The notes: generated from the sequence alone by a model not told the origin. Numbered from the stretch's first letter, positions 23,672 through 33,014 are shown. The stretch: DNA of 37,813 nucleotides from Caldalkalibacillus uzonensis (GCF_030814135.1 NZ_JAUSUQ010000018.1:1-37813); one strand, 5' to 3'. Translations and numbers: made by a program.

Positions 23672-24430
23672 TTATGCTTTGGGACCCCCGGCCACATACA
23701 GGACCTGGCCGTTAACAAACGAAGCCTCTTCTGAGGCAAAGAATAAGGCGGCGTAGGCAATATCCTCAGGCTTGCCAGACCTTCCTACTGGAATCGATTG
23801 AATGGCCATTTGCCTGAACTGCTCAAAGTCTACCCCCACTCTGGCAGCGGTTGCTTTTGTCATCTCTGTCTCAATAAAACCAGGTGCGATGGCATTGCAG
23901 GTGATGCCAAATTTACCAAGTTCAATGGCCAAGGTTTTGGTAAACCCCTGCAAACCAGCTTTGGCCGTGGCATAATTGGCCTGGCCCCTGTTTCCCAAGG
24001 CTGACGTGGAGGAGAGATTGATGATTCTCCCATACTTTTGTTCCACCATATATTTTTGCGCAGCCCGGCTGCAATAAAAGGCTCCTTTTAAATGGACATC
24101 CATCACTTGCTCCCAGTCTTCATCCGTCATTTTAAATAACAGGTTATCGCGGATAATGCCTGCGTTATTAACCAGGATATCCAGGCGCCCCCACATACTG
24201 ACAATGCTGTCCACCGTTTTTTCCACCTGACTGCGGTCTGTCACATCACAGCGCAAAGCCATCACCGTCAATCCTTCGTTCTCCAGTTCCTGCCCGGCAG
24301 CCTGCACCAGTTCCTCATTGATATCCGCCAGACACACTTTCGCCCCTTCCTGGGCCAAACGGGTGGCAATCGCTTTGCCGATTCCCCGGCTGGCCCCCGT
24401 TACTAAAGCTACTCTGTTTTCCAAACGCAT
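23672..24430 (-). CDS. Short-chain dehydrogenase/reductase, FabG-like
   Basis: A 252-residue classical SDR. It has the cofactor motif TGASRGIGKAIA, NNAGIIRD, the catalytic serine in LSSTSALGNRGQ and YATAK with the active tyrosine and lysine. DINEE after the second strand points to NAD(H) rather than NADPH preference. It resembles 3-oxoacyl-ACP reductases and acetoacetyl-CoA reductases. It lies just downstream of an acyl-CoA ligase gene and is probably co-transcribed with it, so an acyl-CoA substrate is likelier than acyl-ACP. It is convergent with the plus-strand cassette, with only 21 bases between the two stops. Confidence 0.88.
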   Translation of the reverse strand: MRLENRVALVTGASRGIGKAIATRLAQEGAKVCLADINEELVQAAGQELENEGLTVMALRCDVTDRSQVEKTVDSIVSMWGRLDILVNNAGIIRDNLLFKMTDEDWEQVMDVHLKGAFYCSRAAQKYMVEQKYGRIINLSSTSALGNRGQANYATAKAGLQGFTKTLAIELGKFGITCNAIAPGFIETEMTKATAARVGVDFEQFRQMAIQSIPVGRSGKPEDIAYAALFFASEEASFVNGQVLYVAGGPKA

Positions 24431-24482
24431 GTCTTTCTCTCCCTTCTATCACTCTCTGTACCGTTAAGTTAAATGAGCATCT

Positions 24483-26000
24483 CTAGGCAAACTTGATCTC
24501 GCCACGCAACACTGTTTTCAAGACCTTTCCGCTTGCGTTTCTGGGCAAGGCAGCGATAAATTCCACCTCAGCCGGAACTTTATATTTGGCCAAGCGCTCC
24601 CGGCAGTAATCTATAATACTTTCCTCACTGATGCTTTGCCCTTTTTTTAACACCACGTACGCTTTGGGCACTTCACCGTACACTTTATGGGGAATGCCCA
24701 CCACCGCGGCCTCCAAAATCTCCGGAATTTCAAACAGGACTTCCTCAATCTCTACGGGATATACATTTTCTCCGCCACGGATAATCATGTCCTTTTTGCG
24801 GTCCACGATATACAAAAGGCCGTCTTCATCCAGGCGGCCCAAATCCCCGCTGTACAGCCACCCGTCTTTTATCGCTTCTTGAGTCGCCTCAGGATTATAC
24901 AAGTATCCCTTCATCACGTGGGGTCCTTTAACAATAATTTCACCGACCTCTCCAACAGGCACATCTTGGCCGTGCTCATCAACCACCCTCACTTCGCAAT
25001 TGGGCAGGGGTTCCCCCACAGAGCCGATTTTTTCGAGGGCATAGTGGTCTTTTAATGTGGTGGCTCCGGGAGCATTTTCCGTCTGGCCGTAACAGTTTTG
25101 CACTTTGGCCTGGGGAAACCGCTGCTTCACCTTTTTGACCAATTCATACGGCATTGGAGCTGCCCCATAAGTCAGGAGACGCAAGTGAGGCACTTCCACT
25201 TGCTCAATCTCCGGTTCGTTTAACAGCAGTGTGTACATGGCCGGCACTCCGAAAAAGACCGTCACCTTTTGCTCTGCCATGGTTTTCGGAGACTGTTTGG
25301 GGCTGAAACCAGGCTCGATCACCAGGGTACCTCCGGCATATATGGTGGGCAACATAAACACGTGACTGGCCGCACAGTGAAAGAGCGGCGCCACGATGTG
25401 CACCCGGTCCTGAGGGGTTAACTTAAATGCAGTGGCCCACATGTCACTGACGGACACACAATTGCGGTGGGTCAACATCACTCCTTTGGGCCGCCCAGTG
25501 GTCCCCGAAGTGTAAAAAATAACGGCTACATCCTCCTCCGTCCCATCCTTTGTGTCATATGAGTCGGTATACTGACTAAGAATCGCCTCCAAAGCAGGAT
25601 CAGAGTCACCGGGCTCGAGAACTAGATACTCTTCCACATCATTCAGCTCTGGACGCAACTGATTGACAACATCAAGATATTGGCTGCTGTAGAGCAATCC
25701 CTTTGCTTTGGAATGATTTAAAATATATTCAATTTCCCGGGCTGCCAGTCTGGTGTTCACGGGCAAAACGGTATACCCGCCCAGCTGGCAAGCAAAGTAG
25801 GCCACCATAAACCGGTCGCAATTAGGGAGCAGCAGAGCCAGAATATCCCCTTTCTCAAAACCGTTTTCCTGGAGATAGGCCGCTAAACTTTGTGACTGTT
25901 CATACAATTGGGCATACGTTGTGTCGCGTCCCTCAAACACACTAACCAGTTGCTGTGGGGTTTCTTGGGCGTAACGACGCAATATATCTCCGGTTAACAT
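24483..26000 (-). CDS. Fatty-acyl-CoA ligase (AMP-forming acyl-CoA synthetase)
   Basis: A ligase of about 505 residues that activates a fatty acid via an acyl-adenylate to acyl-CoA. The P-loop motif is YTSGTTGRPKGVMLTH. The adenylate-binding region reads YGQTENAPG, the hinge is SGDLGRLDEDGLLYIVDRKKDMI, and the C-terminal catalytic lysine lies in PRNASGKVLK. The open frame extends 54 bases further upstream, but the ATG at 25998-26000 follows GGGAGGAG with proper spacing and is preferred. The family is usually 500-560 residues. It feeds the beta-oxidation enzymes of the island but has no sigma-54 promoter of its own; chain-length preference is not visible. Confidence 0.92.
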   Translation of the reverse strand: MLTGDILRRYAQETPQQLVSVFEGRDTTYAQLYEQSQSLAAYLQENGFEKGDILALLLPNCDRFMVAYFACQLGGYTVLPVNTRLAAREIEYILNHSKAKGLLYSSQYLDVVNQLRPELNDVEEYLVLEPGDSDPALEAILSQYTDSYDTKDGTEEDVAVIFYTSGTTGRPKGVMLTHRNCVSVSDMWATAFKLTPQDRVHIVAPLFHCAASHVFMLPTIYAGGTLVIEPGFSPKQSPKTMAEQKVTVFFGVPAMYTLLLNEPEIEQVEVPHLRLLTYGAAPMPYELVKKVKQRFPQAKVQNCYGQTENAPGATTLKDHYALEKIGSVGEPLPNCEVRVVDEHGQDVPVGEVGEIIVKGPHVMKGYLYNPEATQEAIKDGWLYSGDLGRLDEDGLLYIVDRKKDMIIRGGENVYPVEIEEVLFEIPEILEAAVVGIPHKVYGEVPKAYVVLKKGQSISEESIIDYCRERLAKYKVPAEVEFIAALPRNASGKVLKTVLRGEIKFA

Positions 26001-26111
26001 TTTTACTTCTCCTCCCTTTATTTGTTTATGTTTTAATATTATTAAAATATTCATTCATTTCAGTGTATAAAACAATTGCTTAGTATAACTATATGACACC
26101 ATGTGGGCCAA

Positions 26112-26240
26112 TTAACTCCCAATCCCCGGTTCTTTGGCGATGATGGTTTTAATAATCTCATTGGTTCCTGCAGAAACAGTGGCCAAGCGGATTTCCTGCA
26201 TCAATGTAATCGCACCCATCCCAAGAATCATGGAAGCCTG
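26112..26240 (-). pseudogene. C-terminal remnant of an acyl-CoA dehydrogenase
   Basis: About 40 codons in one frame end with EIRLATVSAGTNEIIKTIIA, then a short tail and a stop. This is the C-terminal helix of acyl-CoA dehydrogenases, with SAGTNEI in the place of YEGTNEI. Nothing upstream belongs to the family: the frame runs directly into the sdh terminator. The rest of the gene has been lost. It may once have belonged to the ligase/reductase unit. Confidence 0.7.
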
Positions 26241-26242
26241 AG

Positions 26243-26282
26243 AAAAAAGAGCCCACCCTGACAAATAAGTGTGCAGGATGGG
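26243..26282 (-). terminator. Rho-independent terminator of the sdh operon
   Basis: On the minus strand CCCATCCTG(C)ACA and TGTCAGGGTGGG form a stem of about 12 pairs with one bulge and one G-T pair. The loop is six bases, and CTCTTTTTTCTC follows. It begins about 40 bases after the sdhB stop. Confidence 0.82.
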
Positions 26283-26321
26283 TGATTATACTTGTTGGAT
26301 CTAACTCCTTCGGTGTAGATG

Positions 26322-27071
26322 TTATGAATCAAGGAACTTCTTAATGGCATAAATGGTGGTATCCCTGTTCAGGGCCGCGATGGATGTAGTCAAAGGAATC
26401 CCTTTCGGACAAGATTGAACACAGTTTTGGGAGTTGCCGCATTCCTGCAGCCCGCCTTCACCCATAATGGCTTCCAGGCGCTCCTCCTTATTCATTTCTC
26501 CTGTTGGGTGCGCATTAAACAGGCGAACCTGACTTAAGGGGGCCGGGCCAATAAAGGATGACTTGCTGTTCACGTTCGGGCAGGCTTCCAAACAGACACC
26601 GCAGGTCATGCACTTGGACAGCTCATAGGCCCACTGCCGTTTGGTTTCCGGCATGCGGGGACCGGGCCCCAGATCATAGGTGCCGTCAATGGGAATCCAG
26701 GCCTTGACCCGTTTCAGGGCGTCAAACATGCGGGAACGGTTCACCACAAGGTCCCGTTCAACAGGGAAAGTGGACATAGGCTCCAGACGGATTGGCTGCT
26801 CCAGCTTATCCACAAGAGCTGTACAGGCCTGGCGGGCTTTACCGTTAATCACCATAGAGCAAGCCCCGCACACTTCTTCCAGACAATTGGCTTCCCAAGC
26901 CACAGGGGTTGTTTTTTCCCCTTTAGCGTTGACCGGGTTACGCTGAATCTCCATGAGACAAGAAATAATATTCATGTTGGGACGTTTCTCTAATTCAAAC
27001 TCTTCTTCATACGGGGTGCTATCCGGTTTATCCTGACGTTTAATAATCAGCTTGACCGTTTCCTTACTCAT
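26322..27071 (-). CDS. sdhB: Succinate dehydrogenase iron-sulfur subunit
   Basis: The 249-residue iron-sulfur protein of complex II. It relays electrons from the flavin of SdhA to quinone through three clusters. The [2Fe-2S] ligands lie in CLEEVCGACSMVINGKARQAC, the [4Fe-4S] motif is CMTCGVCLEACP, and the [3Fe-4S] site involves CGNSQNCVQSCPKG. Its start overlaps the end of sdhA by four bases, so translation is coupled. Length and order match Bacillus sdhCAB, and it is the last gene before the terminator. Confidence 0.96.
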   Translation of the reverse strand: MSKETVKLIIKRQDKPDSTPYEEEFELEKRPNMNIISCLMEIQRNPVNAKGEKTTPVAWEANCLEEVCGACSMVINGKARQACTALVDKLEQPIRLEPMSTFPVERDLVVNRSRMFDALKRVKAWIPIDGTYDLGPGPRMPETKRQWAYELSKCMTCGVCLEACPNVNSKSSFIGPAPLSQVRLFNAHPTGEMNKEERLEAIMGEGGLQECGNSQNCVQSCPKGIPLTTSIAALNRDTTIYAIKKFLDS

Positions 27072-28840
27072 TTTTGTACTGTCGCCTCCTTCGCTTTGGT
27101 GTAGTCGCGCTTCCGCGGCTTAATCAGCGACACATCGACGTCTTCATACTCAAAGCGAGGCCCTTGGGCAGACTCATCATAGAAGGCCTTGGTTGTTTTC
27201 AACCATTCTTCGTCATTCCGGTCAGGGAATTCCGGCTTGTAGTGAGCTCCCCGGCTCTCATTACGGTTTAAAGCGCCGATGGTAATCACTCGGGCCAGCT
27301 CAAACATATTCCACAGCTGACGGATGAAGGAGGCACCTTGGTTGTTCCATTTAGCCGTATCATTGACGTTAATGTTTTTATAGCGTTCCATAAGCTCCTT
27401 TATTTTCTCATCCGTTTCTTTCAGGCGGTCATTATAGCGGACAACTGTGACGTTATCAGTCATCCATTGCCCCAGCTCTTTATGCAGCACGTAGGCATTT
27501 TCATTGCCGTCCATCTTCAGGATGTTCTCATATTTCTCCTGTTGTCTCTTCAGCTCGCTGTCAAAAATGGTGGAGGACACATCCTCAGAGGACTGTTGCA
27601 ATCCGTTCATATACTCGATCGCTTTAGGCCCAGCTACCATACCTCCAAAGATACAGGATAACAAAGAGTTGGCTCCCAGACGGTTAGCACCGTGATACTG
27701 GTAGTCCACTTCGCCACAGGCAAACAGGCCGGGAATATTGGTCATTTGATCATAGTCAACCCACAAGCCGCCCATGGAATAGTGAACAGCAGGGAAGATT
27801 TTCATCGGTACTTTGCGCGGGTCATCCCCCATGAACTTCTCGTAGATTTCAATAATACCGCCCAGTTTAATATCCAGCTCTTTAGGATCCTTGTGAGAGA
27901 GATCCAGATAAACCATGTTTTCCCCGTTAATACCCAGCTTCAGATCGACACAAACGTGGAAAATCTCGCGAGTGGCAATGTCACGGGGCACGAGGTTACC
28001 ATAGGCCGGATACTTTTCTTCCAGGAAGTACCATGGTTTACCATCTTTATCATAGGTCCAGACACGTCCACCCTCACCACGGGCAGATTCAGACATTAAG
28101 CGCAACTTATCGTCCCCAGGGATAGCCGTCGGGTGGACTTGAATAAACTCACCGTTGGCGTAACAAGCCCCTTGCTGATATACTGCACTGGCTGCTGTTC
28201 CGGTATTAATCATGGAGTTGGTCGATTTACCAAAAATAATACCCGGTCCTCCAGTAGCCAAAATGACGGCATCAGCCCGGAATGCTCTGATTTCAGAGCT
28301 CTTTAAATCTTGAGCCACAATGCCGCGGCAGACACGGTCTTCATCAATGACAGCAGATAAAAACTCCCAACCTTCATATTTGGTGACAAGCCCGTTCACT
28401 TCCCAGCGGCGCACTTGCTCATCGAGCGCATACAACAGCTGCTGGCCGGTTGTTGCACCGGCAAATGCTGTCCGATGATGCCTTGTCCCACCGAAGCGGC
28501 GAAAATCCAACAACCCTTCTGATGTACGGTTAAACATGACGCCCATGCGGTCCATCAAATGGATAATGCCAGGCGCGGCTTCACACATGGCTTTAACCGG
28601 TGGTTGGTTAGCCAAAAAGTCTCCTCCGTATACTGTATCGTCAAAGTGTTCCCATGGGGAGTCACCCTCACCTTTGGTGTTGACGGCCCCATTGATCCCA
28701 CCTTGGGCACAAACGGAGTGAGAACGTTTAACTGGCACGATGGAGAACAGATCGACAGGCACACCGGCTTCAGCCACTTTAATTGTTGCCATCAAGCCGG
28801 CTAAGCCACCACCGACAACAATCACTTTACGTTTACTCAA
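27068..28840 (-). CDS. sdhA: Succinate dehydrogenase flavoprotein subunit
   Basis: A 590-residue flavoprotein that oxidises succinate to fumarate at the inner face of the membrane. The N-terminal dinucleotide motif is VVGGGLAGLMA. Covalent FAD attachment is expected at H41 in RSHSVCAQGGIN. The substrate loop includes FRRFGGTRHHRTAFAGATTGQ, and HYSMGGLWVD plus the capping RLGANSLL region are also present. Full length for the Bacillus-type enzyme. It lies between sdhC and sdhB. Confidence 0.97.
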   Translation of the reverse strand: MSKRKVIVVGGGLAGLMATIKVAEAGVPVDLFSIVPVKRSHSVCAQGGINGAVNTKGEGDSPWEHFDDTVYGGDFLANQPPVKAMCEAAPGIIHLMDRMGVMFNRTSEGLLDFRRFGGTRHHRTAFAGATTGQQLLYALDEQVRRWEVNGLVTKYEGWEFLSAVIDEDRVCRGIVAQDLKSSEIRAFRADAVILATGGPGIIFGKSTNSMINTGTAASAVYQQGACYANGEFIQVHPTAIPGDDKLRLMSESARGEGGRVWTYDKDGKPWYFLEEKYPAYGNLVPRDIATREIFHVCVDLKLGINGENMVYLDLSHKDPKELDIKLGGIIEIYEKFMGDDPRKVPMKIFPAVHYSMGGLWVDYDQMTNIPGLFACGEVDYQYHGANRLGANSLLSCIFGGMVAGPKAIEYMNGLQQSSEDVSSTIFDSELKRQQEKYENILKMDGNENAYVLHKELGQWMTDNVTVVRYNDRLKETDEKIKELMERYKNINVNDTAKWNNQGASFIRQLWNMFELARVITIGALNRNESRGAHYKPEFPDRNDEEWLKTTKAFYDESAQGPRFEYEDVDVSLIKPRKRDYTKAKEATVQK

Positions 28841-28940
28841 GCTTAACTCACCCCTTTAAAATACTGTTTACAATGCCGATTTCGATTGGTTTACACTCGG
28901 TACATACATGTGCTTCAGTGACGAACAACTGTTCATTGAC

Positions 28941-29558
28941 TTATGACAAGGAAGCAAATTCAAACACAATTATGCTTCCGCCAATAGCCAGAATGACAAA
29001 CACAAGCATCCATACGTATGTAGAGATGCGCTGTGCTTTAGGCCCAACCGTAATCCCCCACGTCACACAGAAAGACCACATGCCATTCGCAAAGTGAAAC
29101 GCTGCAGAGACAACCCCAATAATATAAATGGCAAACATCACCGGGCTGGATAAAATGTCAATCATCATCTGGGCGTTTACCTCTGCTCCAAAAGCAGCAG
29201 CTACACGGGTTTCCCATACGTGCCAGGCAATAAAAATGATCAAGATAACACCTGTCAGCCGCTGCAAAAAGAACATTGTATTACGGAAAAAGCCATAATT
29301 CAAAACATTTGGTTTGGCTTGATAAGCGATGTACAAGCCGTAAATCCCGTGGTACAACAAGGGGATAAAAATAAAAAAGGCTTCCAGAAAGTAACGGAGC
29401 GGTAAATTTTCCATAAATTGTGCGGCCCTGTTAAATGATTCCGTCCCGTACAGAATGTAATGGTTGACAAACAAGTGCTGCAGCAAGAAAATACCAAGCG
29501 GAATGACACCTAGCAAAGAGTGAAGTTTACGGTTAAAATAATGACCTTTTGCTGCCAT
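28941..29558 (-). CDS. sdhC: Succinate dehydrogenase cytochrome b558 subunit
   Basis: The 205-residue membrane anchor with five predicted transmembrane helices, as in the Bacillus-type diheme cytochrome b558. It binds heme and menaquinone and anchors SdhAB. Histidines suited as heme ligands occur in the first helices (LHSLLGVIPLGIFLLQH, LYHGIYG), in the IAWHVWETR segment and in AFHFANGMW. It is the first gene of the operon; a SigA promoter lies 50-78 bases upstream. Confidence 0.94.
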   Translation of the reverse strand: MAAKGHYFNRKLHSLLGVIPLGIFLLQHLFVNHYILYGTESFNRAAQFMENLPLRYFLEAFFIFIPLLYHGIYGLYIAYQAKPNVLNYGFFRNTMFFLQRLTGVILIIFIAWHVWETRVAAAFGAEVNAQMMIDILSSPVMFAIYIIGVVSAAFHFANGMWSFCVTWGITVGPKAQRISTYVWMLVFVILAIGGSIIVFEFASLS

Positions 29559-29607
29559 TTGACGGTCCCCCCTTCAACAACTGAGTCAATAATCTGTCAC
29601 AAATTTT

Positions 29608-29636
29608 ATTTTACTCCTTCTCAGGACAAGCGTCAA
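29608..29636 (-). promoter_or_regulatory. SigA promoter of sdhCAB
   Basis: On the minus strand TTGACG (-35, 29636-29631) and TAAAAT (-10, 29613-29608) are separated by 17 bases, five of six matches each. The predicted start is near 29600, about 40 bases before the sdhC ATG. Confidence 0.72.
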
Positions 29637-29683
29637 GAAAACGGTCTCACAGTCAGTTTGCTCCCTCTTAACGGCCACCCACT

Positions 29684-29706
29684 GGGTGAGCAAAGCAAGC
29701 TCACCC
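29684..29706. terminator. Hairpin downstream of the K+ transporter gene
   Basis: GGGTGAGC and GCTCACCC form a perfect eight-base stem with a seven-base loop, 15 bases beyond the stop of the gene at 29721. No T-run follows on the minus strand, so it may be an RNA 3'-end stabiliser or a weak terminator before the sdh promoter. Confidence 0.45.
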
Positions 29707-29720
29707 GGCATTTCCTCCAA

Positions 29721-31079
29721 CTAACCAATAATAATGCGTTCCTTAGGATAATGATACCGCTGTTTGGTTTCTGTCTTCTTCATGGAGAACAACAGTGCCA
29801 CCAGTCCGATTCGACCGATAAACATTAGCACCATCAAGATCAATTGGCTGAGGGGAGCAAGATCTGGTGTGATTCCCATAGATAACCCGCAAGTCCCAAA
29901 AGCGGAACTGACCTCGAAAATAATGGCCACCAAGTCAATGTTGTTGTCCTGCTCAATAGCTGAGATGAACAAAATGGCCAGGAACAGACCGGCGACAAAT
30001 ACTGACAAGACGATGAAAGCTTTGCGAATATCTTCCTGGTGCAATTCCCGTCCAAAGACATGGACATGCTGTTTGCCCTGGGCAAAGGCCCGAATCGTTA
30101 AGAACATGACCGCCAAGGTGGTGGTGCGGATCCCGCCACCTACACTGGATGGACTGGCTCCAATGATCATTAAACCAGAGATTAAGAGCAAGGTGGCCAC
30201 TCCATACTGGGCAATATCCATGGTGGCCAACCCGGCACTTCTGGCTGTGACAGAGTTAAACAGGGAAAAAAACAGCTGCTGGTGCCACTCCATACCTGCA
30301 TAATAGTGGCCCTGTTCCAAAAGCCAGATAGAAACGGCTCCAAAAATCAGCAAGACAAAATAGGTTGTCACTGCCACTTTGGTGAACAATGAAAAGCGAT
30401 AGCGGCTATGTTTGCCGCTTAAATACTCTTTCAGTTCCACCAAAACGGGAAAACCGATGGCCCCGGCAACAATCAGCAGCATCGTCACGACTTGCACAAA
30501 ATAATCATAGGCAAAGGGGATTAAAGACTGTCCCGTAATATCAAATCCGGCATTGGTAAAGGCTGTCAAACTGGCAAAGCCCCCTTGCAAAAAAGCTTCG
30601 TACCAAGGATCAAAGTAGTTCAGATAGTATGTACCTAACACAACAGCGCCAATGCTTTCAATTAATATGGCAATCCCCAGCATATTTTTCATCAGGTGGA
30701 CCAGACCGGAAAATTTAAGTTGATTCTGATCTACCATAATTAGCATGCGCTGGGACAAATTGATTTTCCGCCCCATGACCAGCCAGACAAACGTCCCCAA
30801 GGACATAATGCCAATACCACCCAGCTGGATAATGACAGCCAATACGCCGATGCCAAACAAACTGAATGAATCTGCTGTACTGACCACCGTTAACCCTGTC
30901 ACAGTAATCGCACTTGTCGCTGTAAACAGTGCTTCCATCAACGTTAAGTTGACTCCTGGTTTTTGAGAAACAGGCAAATACAAGAGAACAGTGCCAATCA
31001 GGATTAAAACAGCATAAGCAAGTATAATTACTCGAAATGGTGACAAAAACTGATTGAGTTTCATTCTAAAAACCCCCAA
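29721..31079 (-). CDS. Trk/Ktr-type potassium transporter channel subunit
   Basis: A 452-residue membrane protein of the TrkH/KtrB superfamily. Its four pore-loop repeats with filter glycines are visible: SAITVTGLTVV, ASLTAFTNAGFD, NSVTARSAGLATMD and SSAFGTCGLSMG. The SPSSVGGGIRTTT segment precedes the fourth membrane pair. It imports K+ (or Na+), usually with a cytosolic KtrA/KtrC ring; no such gene is in the window. The open frame begins with TTG behind AAAGGAG; the ATG at 31062-31064 is an alternative. Size fits KtrB/KtrD better than the longer TrkH. Confidence 0.9.
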   Translation of the reverse strand: MGVFRMKLNQFLSPFRVIILAYAVLILIGTVLLYLPVSQKPGVNLTLMEALFTATSAITVTGLTVVSTADSFSLFGIGVLAVIIQLGGIGIMSLGTFVWLVMGRKINLSQRMLIMVDQNQLKFSGLVHLMKNMLGIAILIESIGAVVLGTYYLNYFDPWYEAFLQGGFASLTAFTNAGFDITGQSLIPFAYDYFVQVVTMLLIVAGAIGFPVLVELKEYLSGKHSRYRFSLFTKVAVTTYFVLLIFGAVSIWLLEQGHYYAGMEWHQQLFFSLFNSVTARSAGLATMDIAQYGVATLLLISGLMIIGASPSSVGGGIRTTTLAVMFLTIRAFAQGKQHVHVFGRELHQEDIRKAFIVLSVFVAGLFLAILFISAIEQDNNIDLVAIIFEVSSAFGTCGLSMGITPDLAPLSQLILMVLMFIGRIGLVALLFSMKKTETKQRYHYPKERIIIG

Positions 31080-31195
31080 CTTTCTCCTTTTCCTAGTATG
31101 ATAATTTTCTGGACGTATATCAAGTGATTTTTGTGCATATAGTGAATTAACACGATCTTGTCCGACCTGGAGATGATGAGGAGAGGAGATTGGGT

Positions 31196-31690
31196 ATGAA
31201 CAAATTGTTTGCTCATCCTTATGACGAACCGGATCATGAGCTGGTTAAAATGAAGGGCCAAGCCATCCCTCTGATCAGCTACCATCTCATCCGTGACCAG
31301 TTGCTGCCCATGATTACCGGGGAGTATCAAAGTGTCATACTATACTGGGCAGGAAAAGATTTGGCCCAGCAGTTTAAGCCGCCAAACCTAAACAGCTTGA
31401 CTCATCTGTTTCTCGAGTTTGGCTGGGGAGAGTTAAGCTTGGAACAAAACCAGCCTCGCCTGAAAACGTTCCGTTTGACTTCTCCTTTCTTTAACCAGCG
31501 TCAAATTGAGAAAAATCAATCTACCTTCTCCCTGGAGTGCGGTTTTTTAACTGAAGCCTTGGCCCAACTTGAGAATAAAGATGCTGAAGGGGAGTATGAA
31601 CTGGTTCAAAAGAAGCAAGATGTCACGGTTCAGTTTCAGGTTTATTTGGAGGAAAAACAGGCAGAAAAGAAAGGAACATCTTCTGCCTGA
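31196..31690 (+). CDS. yslB: YslB family protein (DUF2507)
   Basis: A 164-residue soluble protein of unknown biochemical role. It resembles the B. subtilis YslB family in length, in the central ISYHLIRDQLLPMITGEYQSVILYWAGKDLA and FGWGELSLEQ segments, and in location between lysC and the sdh genes. The open frame begins at a TTG, but the ATG at 31196-31198 has AGGAG seven bases upstream and is preferred. The fold may be of the V4R/heme-NO-binding-like type seen in this family; that is family knowledge rather than something visible here. It is the only plus-strand gene in this minus-strand housekeeping block. Confidence 0.8.
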   Translation: MNKLFAHPYDEPDHELVKMKGQAIPLISYHLIRDQLLPMITGEYQSVILYWAGKDLAQQFKPPNLNSLTHLFLEFGWGELSLEQNQPRLKTFRLTSPFFNQRQIEKNQSTFSLECGFLTEALAQLENKDAEGEYELVQKKQDVTVQFQVYLEEKQAEKKGTSSA

Positions 31691-31708
31691 ACAGGTGTTC
31701 CTTTCTTT
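31666..31708. terminator. Bidirectional hairpin between yslB and lysC
   Basis: AAAGAAAGGAACA (31666-31678) and TGTTCCTTTCTTT (31696-31708) are perfect 13-base inverted repeats around a 17-base loop. The left arm overlaps the last yslB codons. The convergent lysC gene ends at 31740, so the hairpin can serve both transcripts. T-rich bases follow on the minus strand. Confidence 0.62.
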
Positions 31709-31739
31709 GAACCTCTTATTTGATGTAATGTTTTAATTT

Positions 31740-32984
31740 TTAATTGGTTGCTGAAACTTTGTCAGCGACACGGTCTAGCCCGAACGCAGCATGCAGTGTT
31801 TGTACTGCCTTCACCATATCCTTGTGTGGCACCACGCAGGAAACCTTAATTTCGGATGTAGATACCATTTTAATCTCGATGCCAGCCTCAGCCAGGCTCT
31901 GGAACATTTGAGCAGCCACCCCGGGGTTAGAGATCATACCCGCGCCGACAATGGATACTTTGGCCATATCCCGCTCATAAACAATATCTTCATAGTTCAG
32001 CTGTGCCTTGTGATCGTCCAGCACTTGCAAGGCTTTGTCCAGATCATCCGTATCCAGGGAGAAAGAAATATTGGTTTGCTCCTCTCCCTGGATATTTTGA
32101 TTGATAATAATATCAACATTAATGTGATACTCGGCCAACAAGTTAAACAGGCGGGATAATACTCCAATCTCGTTTTTCAACCCCTTGACCGTCACCTTGG
32201 TCACCTGATCATCATGGGCCACACCATGCACCACTTTACCTGTTTCCATTACTGCTTCCTCCTTCACTTCTGTTCCTTCCACCGCTTCAAAACTTGACCG
32301 GACCATCAGCTTAACCTGATAATTCTTGGCACACTCCACAGCCCGCGGATGCAAGACGCCTGCTCCCAAATTGGCCAGTTCAAGCATCTCATCATAGCTG
32401 ATTTGTTTTAACTGGGCAGCCGCAGGCACAATGCGCGGATCGGCCGTAAAGACACCGGTTACATCTGTATAAATGTCGCAGCGGTCAGCTCCCAGGGCAG
32501 CTGCCAGGGCCACCGCCGTGGTATCAGAACCTCCCCTGCCCAGCGTGGTAATCTGGCCGTCAGCGGTAATGCCCTGGAACCCAGCAACCACAACCACTTT
32601 GCCTTCCTCCACATAACCCAGGACGTTTTGCTTCTCAATATCTAAAATGCGTGCATTTTGATGAACATCTTCCGTGTGGATGCCGGCCTGCCAGCCGGTT
32701 AAGGAGACGGCCTCCAACCCCAATTCATGTAAAGCCATGCTTAACAAGGCAATAGAGACCTGTTCACCTGTAGTCAGGAGCATATCCATTTCCCGCGGAG
32801 AAGGCCGCTTGGTGATCTGGCGGGCCATATCAACCAGCTGATCAGTCGACTTGCCCATGGCTGAGACCACCACGACCAATTTGTTGCCATTGTCCACTTC
32901 CTGTTTAATCAGGTTGGCCACATGTTGAATACGCTCAACAGACCCAACTGATGTACCGCCAAATTTTTGTACGATTAACCCCAT
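31740..32984 (-). CDS. lysC: Aspartokinase
   Basis: A 414-residue aspartate kinase, first enzyme of the lysine, methionine and threonine pathway and source of diaminopimelate. The N-terminal kinase signature is VQKFGGTSVGSVERI, and the central GFQGITADGQITTLGRGGSDTTAVALAAALGA is the nucleotide/aspartate region. Two ACT domains follow (about 265-340 and 345-410). Length and layout match the Bacillus lysine-sensitive alpha/beta aspartokinase, in which an internal start yields a separate regulatory subunit. It starts 31 bases after uvrC, so no room exists for a lysine riboswitch at this gene. Confidence 0.95.
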   Translation of the reverse strand: MGLIVQKFGGTSVGSVERIQHVANLIKQEVDNGNKLVVVVSAMGKSTDQLVDMARQITKRPSPREMDMLLTTGEQVSIALLSMALHELGLEAVSLTGWQAGIHTEDVHQNARILDIEKQNVLGYVEEGKVVVVAGFQGITADGQITTLGRGGSDTTAVALAAALGADRCDIYTDVTGVFTADPRIVPAAAQLKQISYDEMLELANLGAGVLHPRAVECAKNYQVKLMVRSSFEAVEGTEVKEEAVMETGKVVHGVAHDDQVTKVTVKGLKNEIGVLSRLFNLLAEYHINVDIIINQNIQGEEQTNISFSLDTDDLDKALQVLDDHKAQLNYEDIVYERDMAKVSIVGAGMISNPGVAAQMFQSLAEAGIEIKMVSTSEIKVSCVVPHKDMVKAVQTLHAAFGLDRVADKVSATN

Positions 32985-33014
32985 AAATCTCGTTCCATTC
33001 CCTTCTAATATTTT

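Noticed and set aside
23655-23695. GC hairpin (CGGGGG and CCCCCG) at the convergent ends of the cassette and the reductase gene
   Set aside because: The stem overlaps the last reductase codons, the loop is long (16 bases) and no T-run follows on either strand.
26037-26060. FadR-like half site upstream of the acyl-CoA ligase gene
   Set aside because: TGAATGA is present on the minus strand but the second half is missing in an AT-rich stretch; not enough to call an operator.
32985-33014. Lysine riboswitch for lysC
   Set aside because: Only 30 bases separate uvrC from lysC; there is no room for the element.
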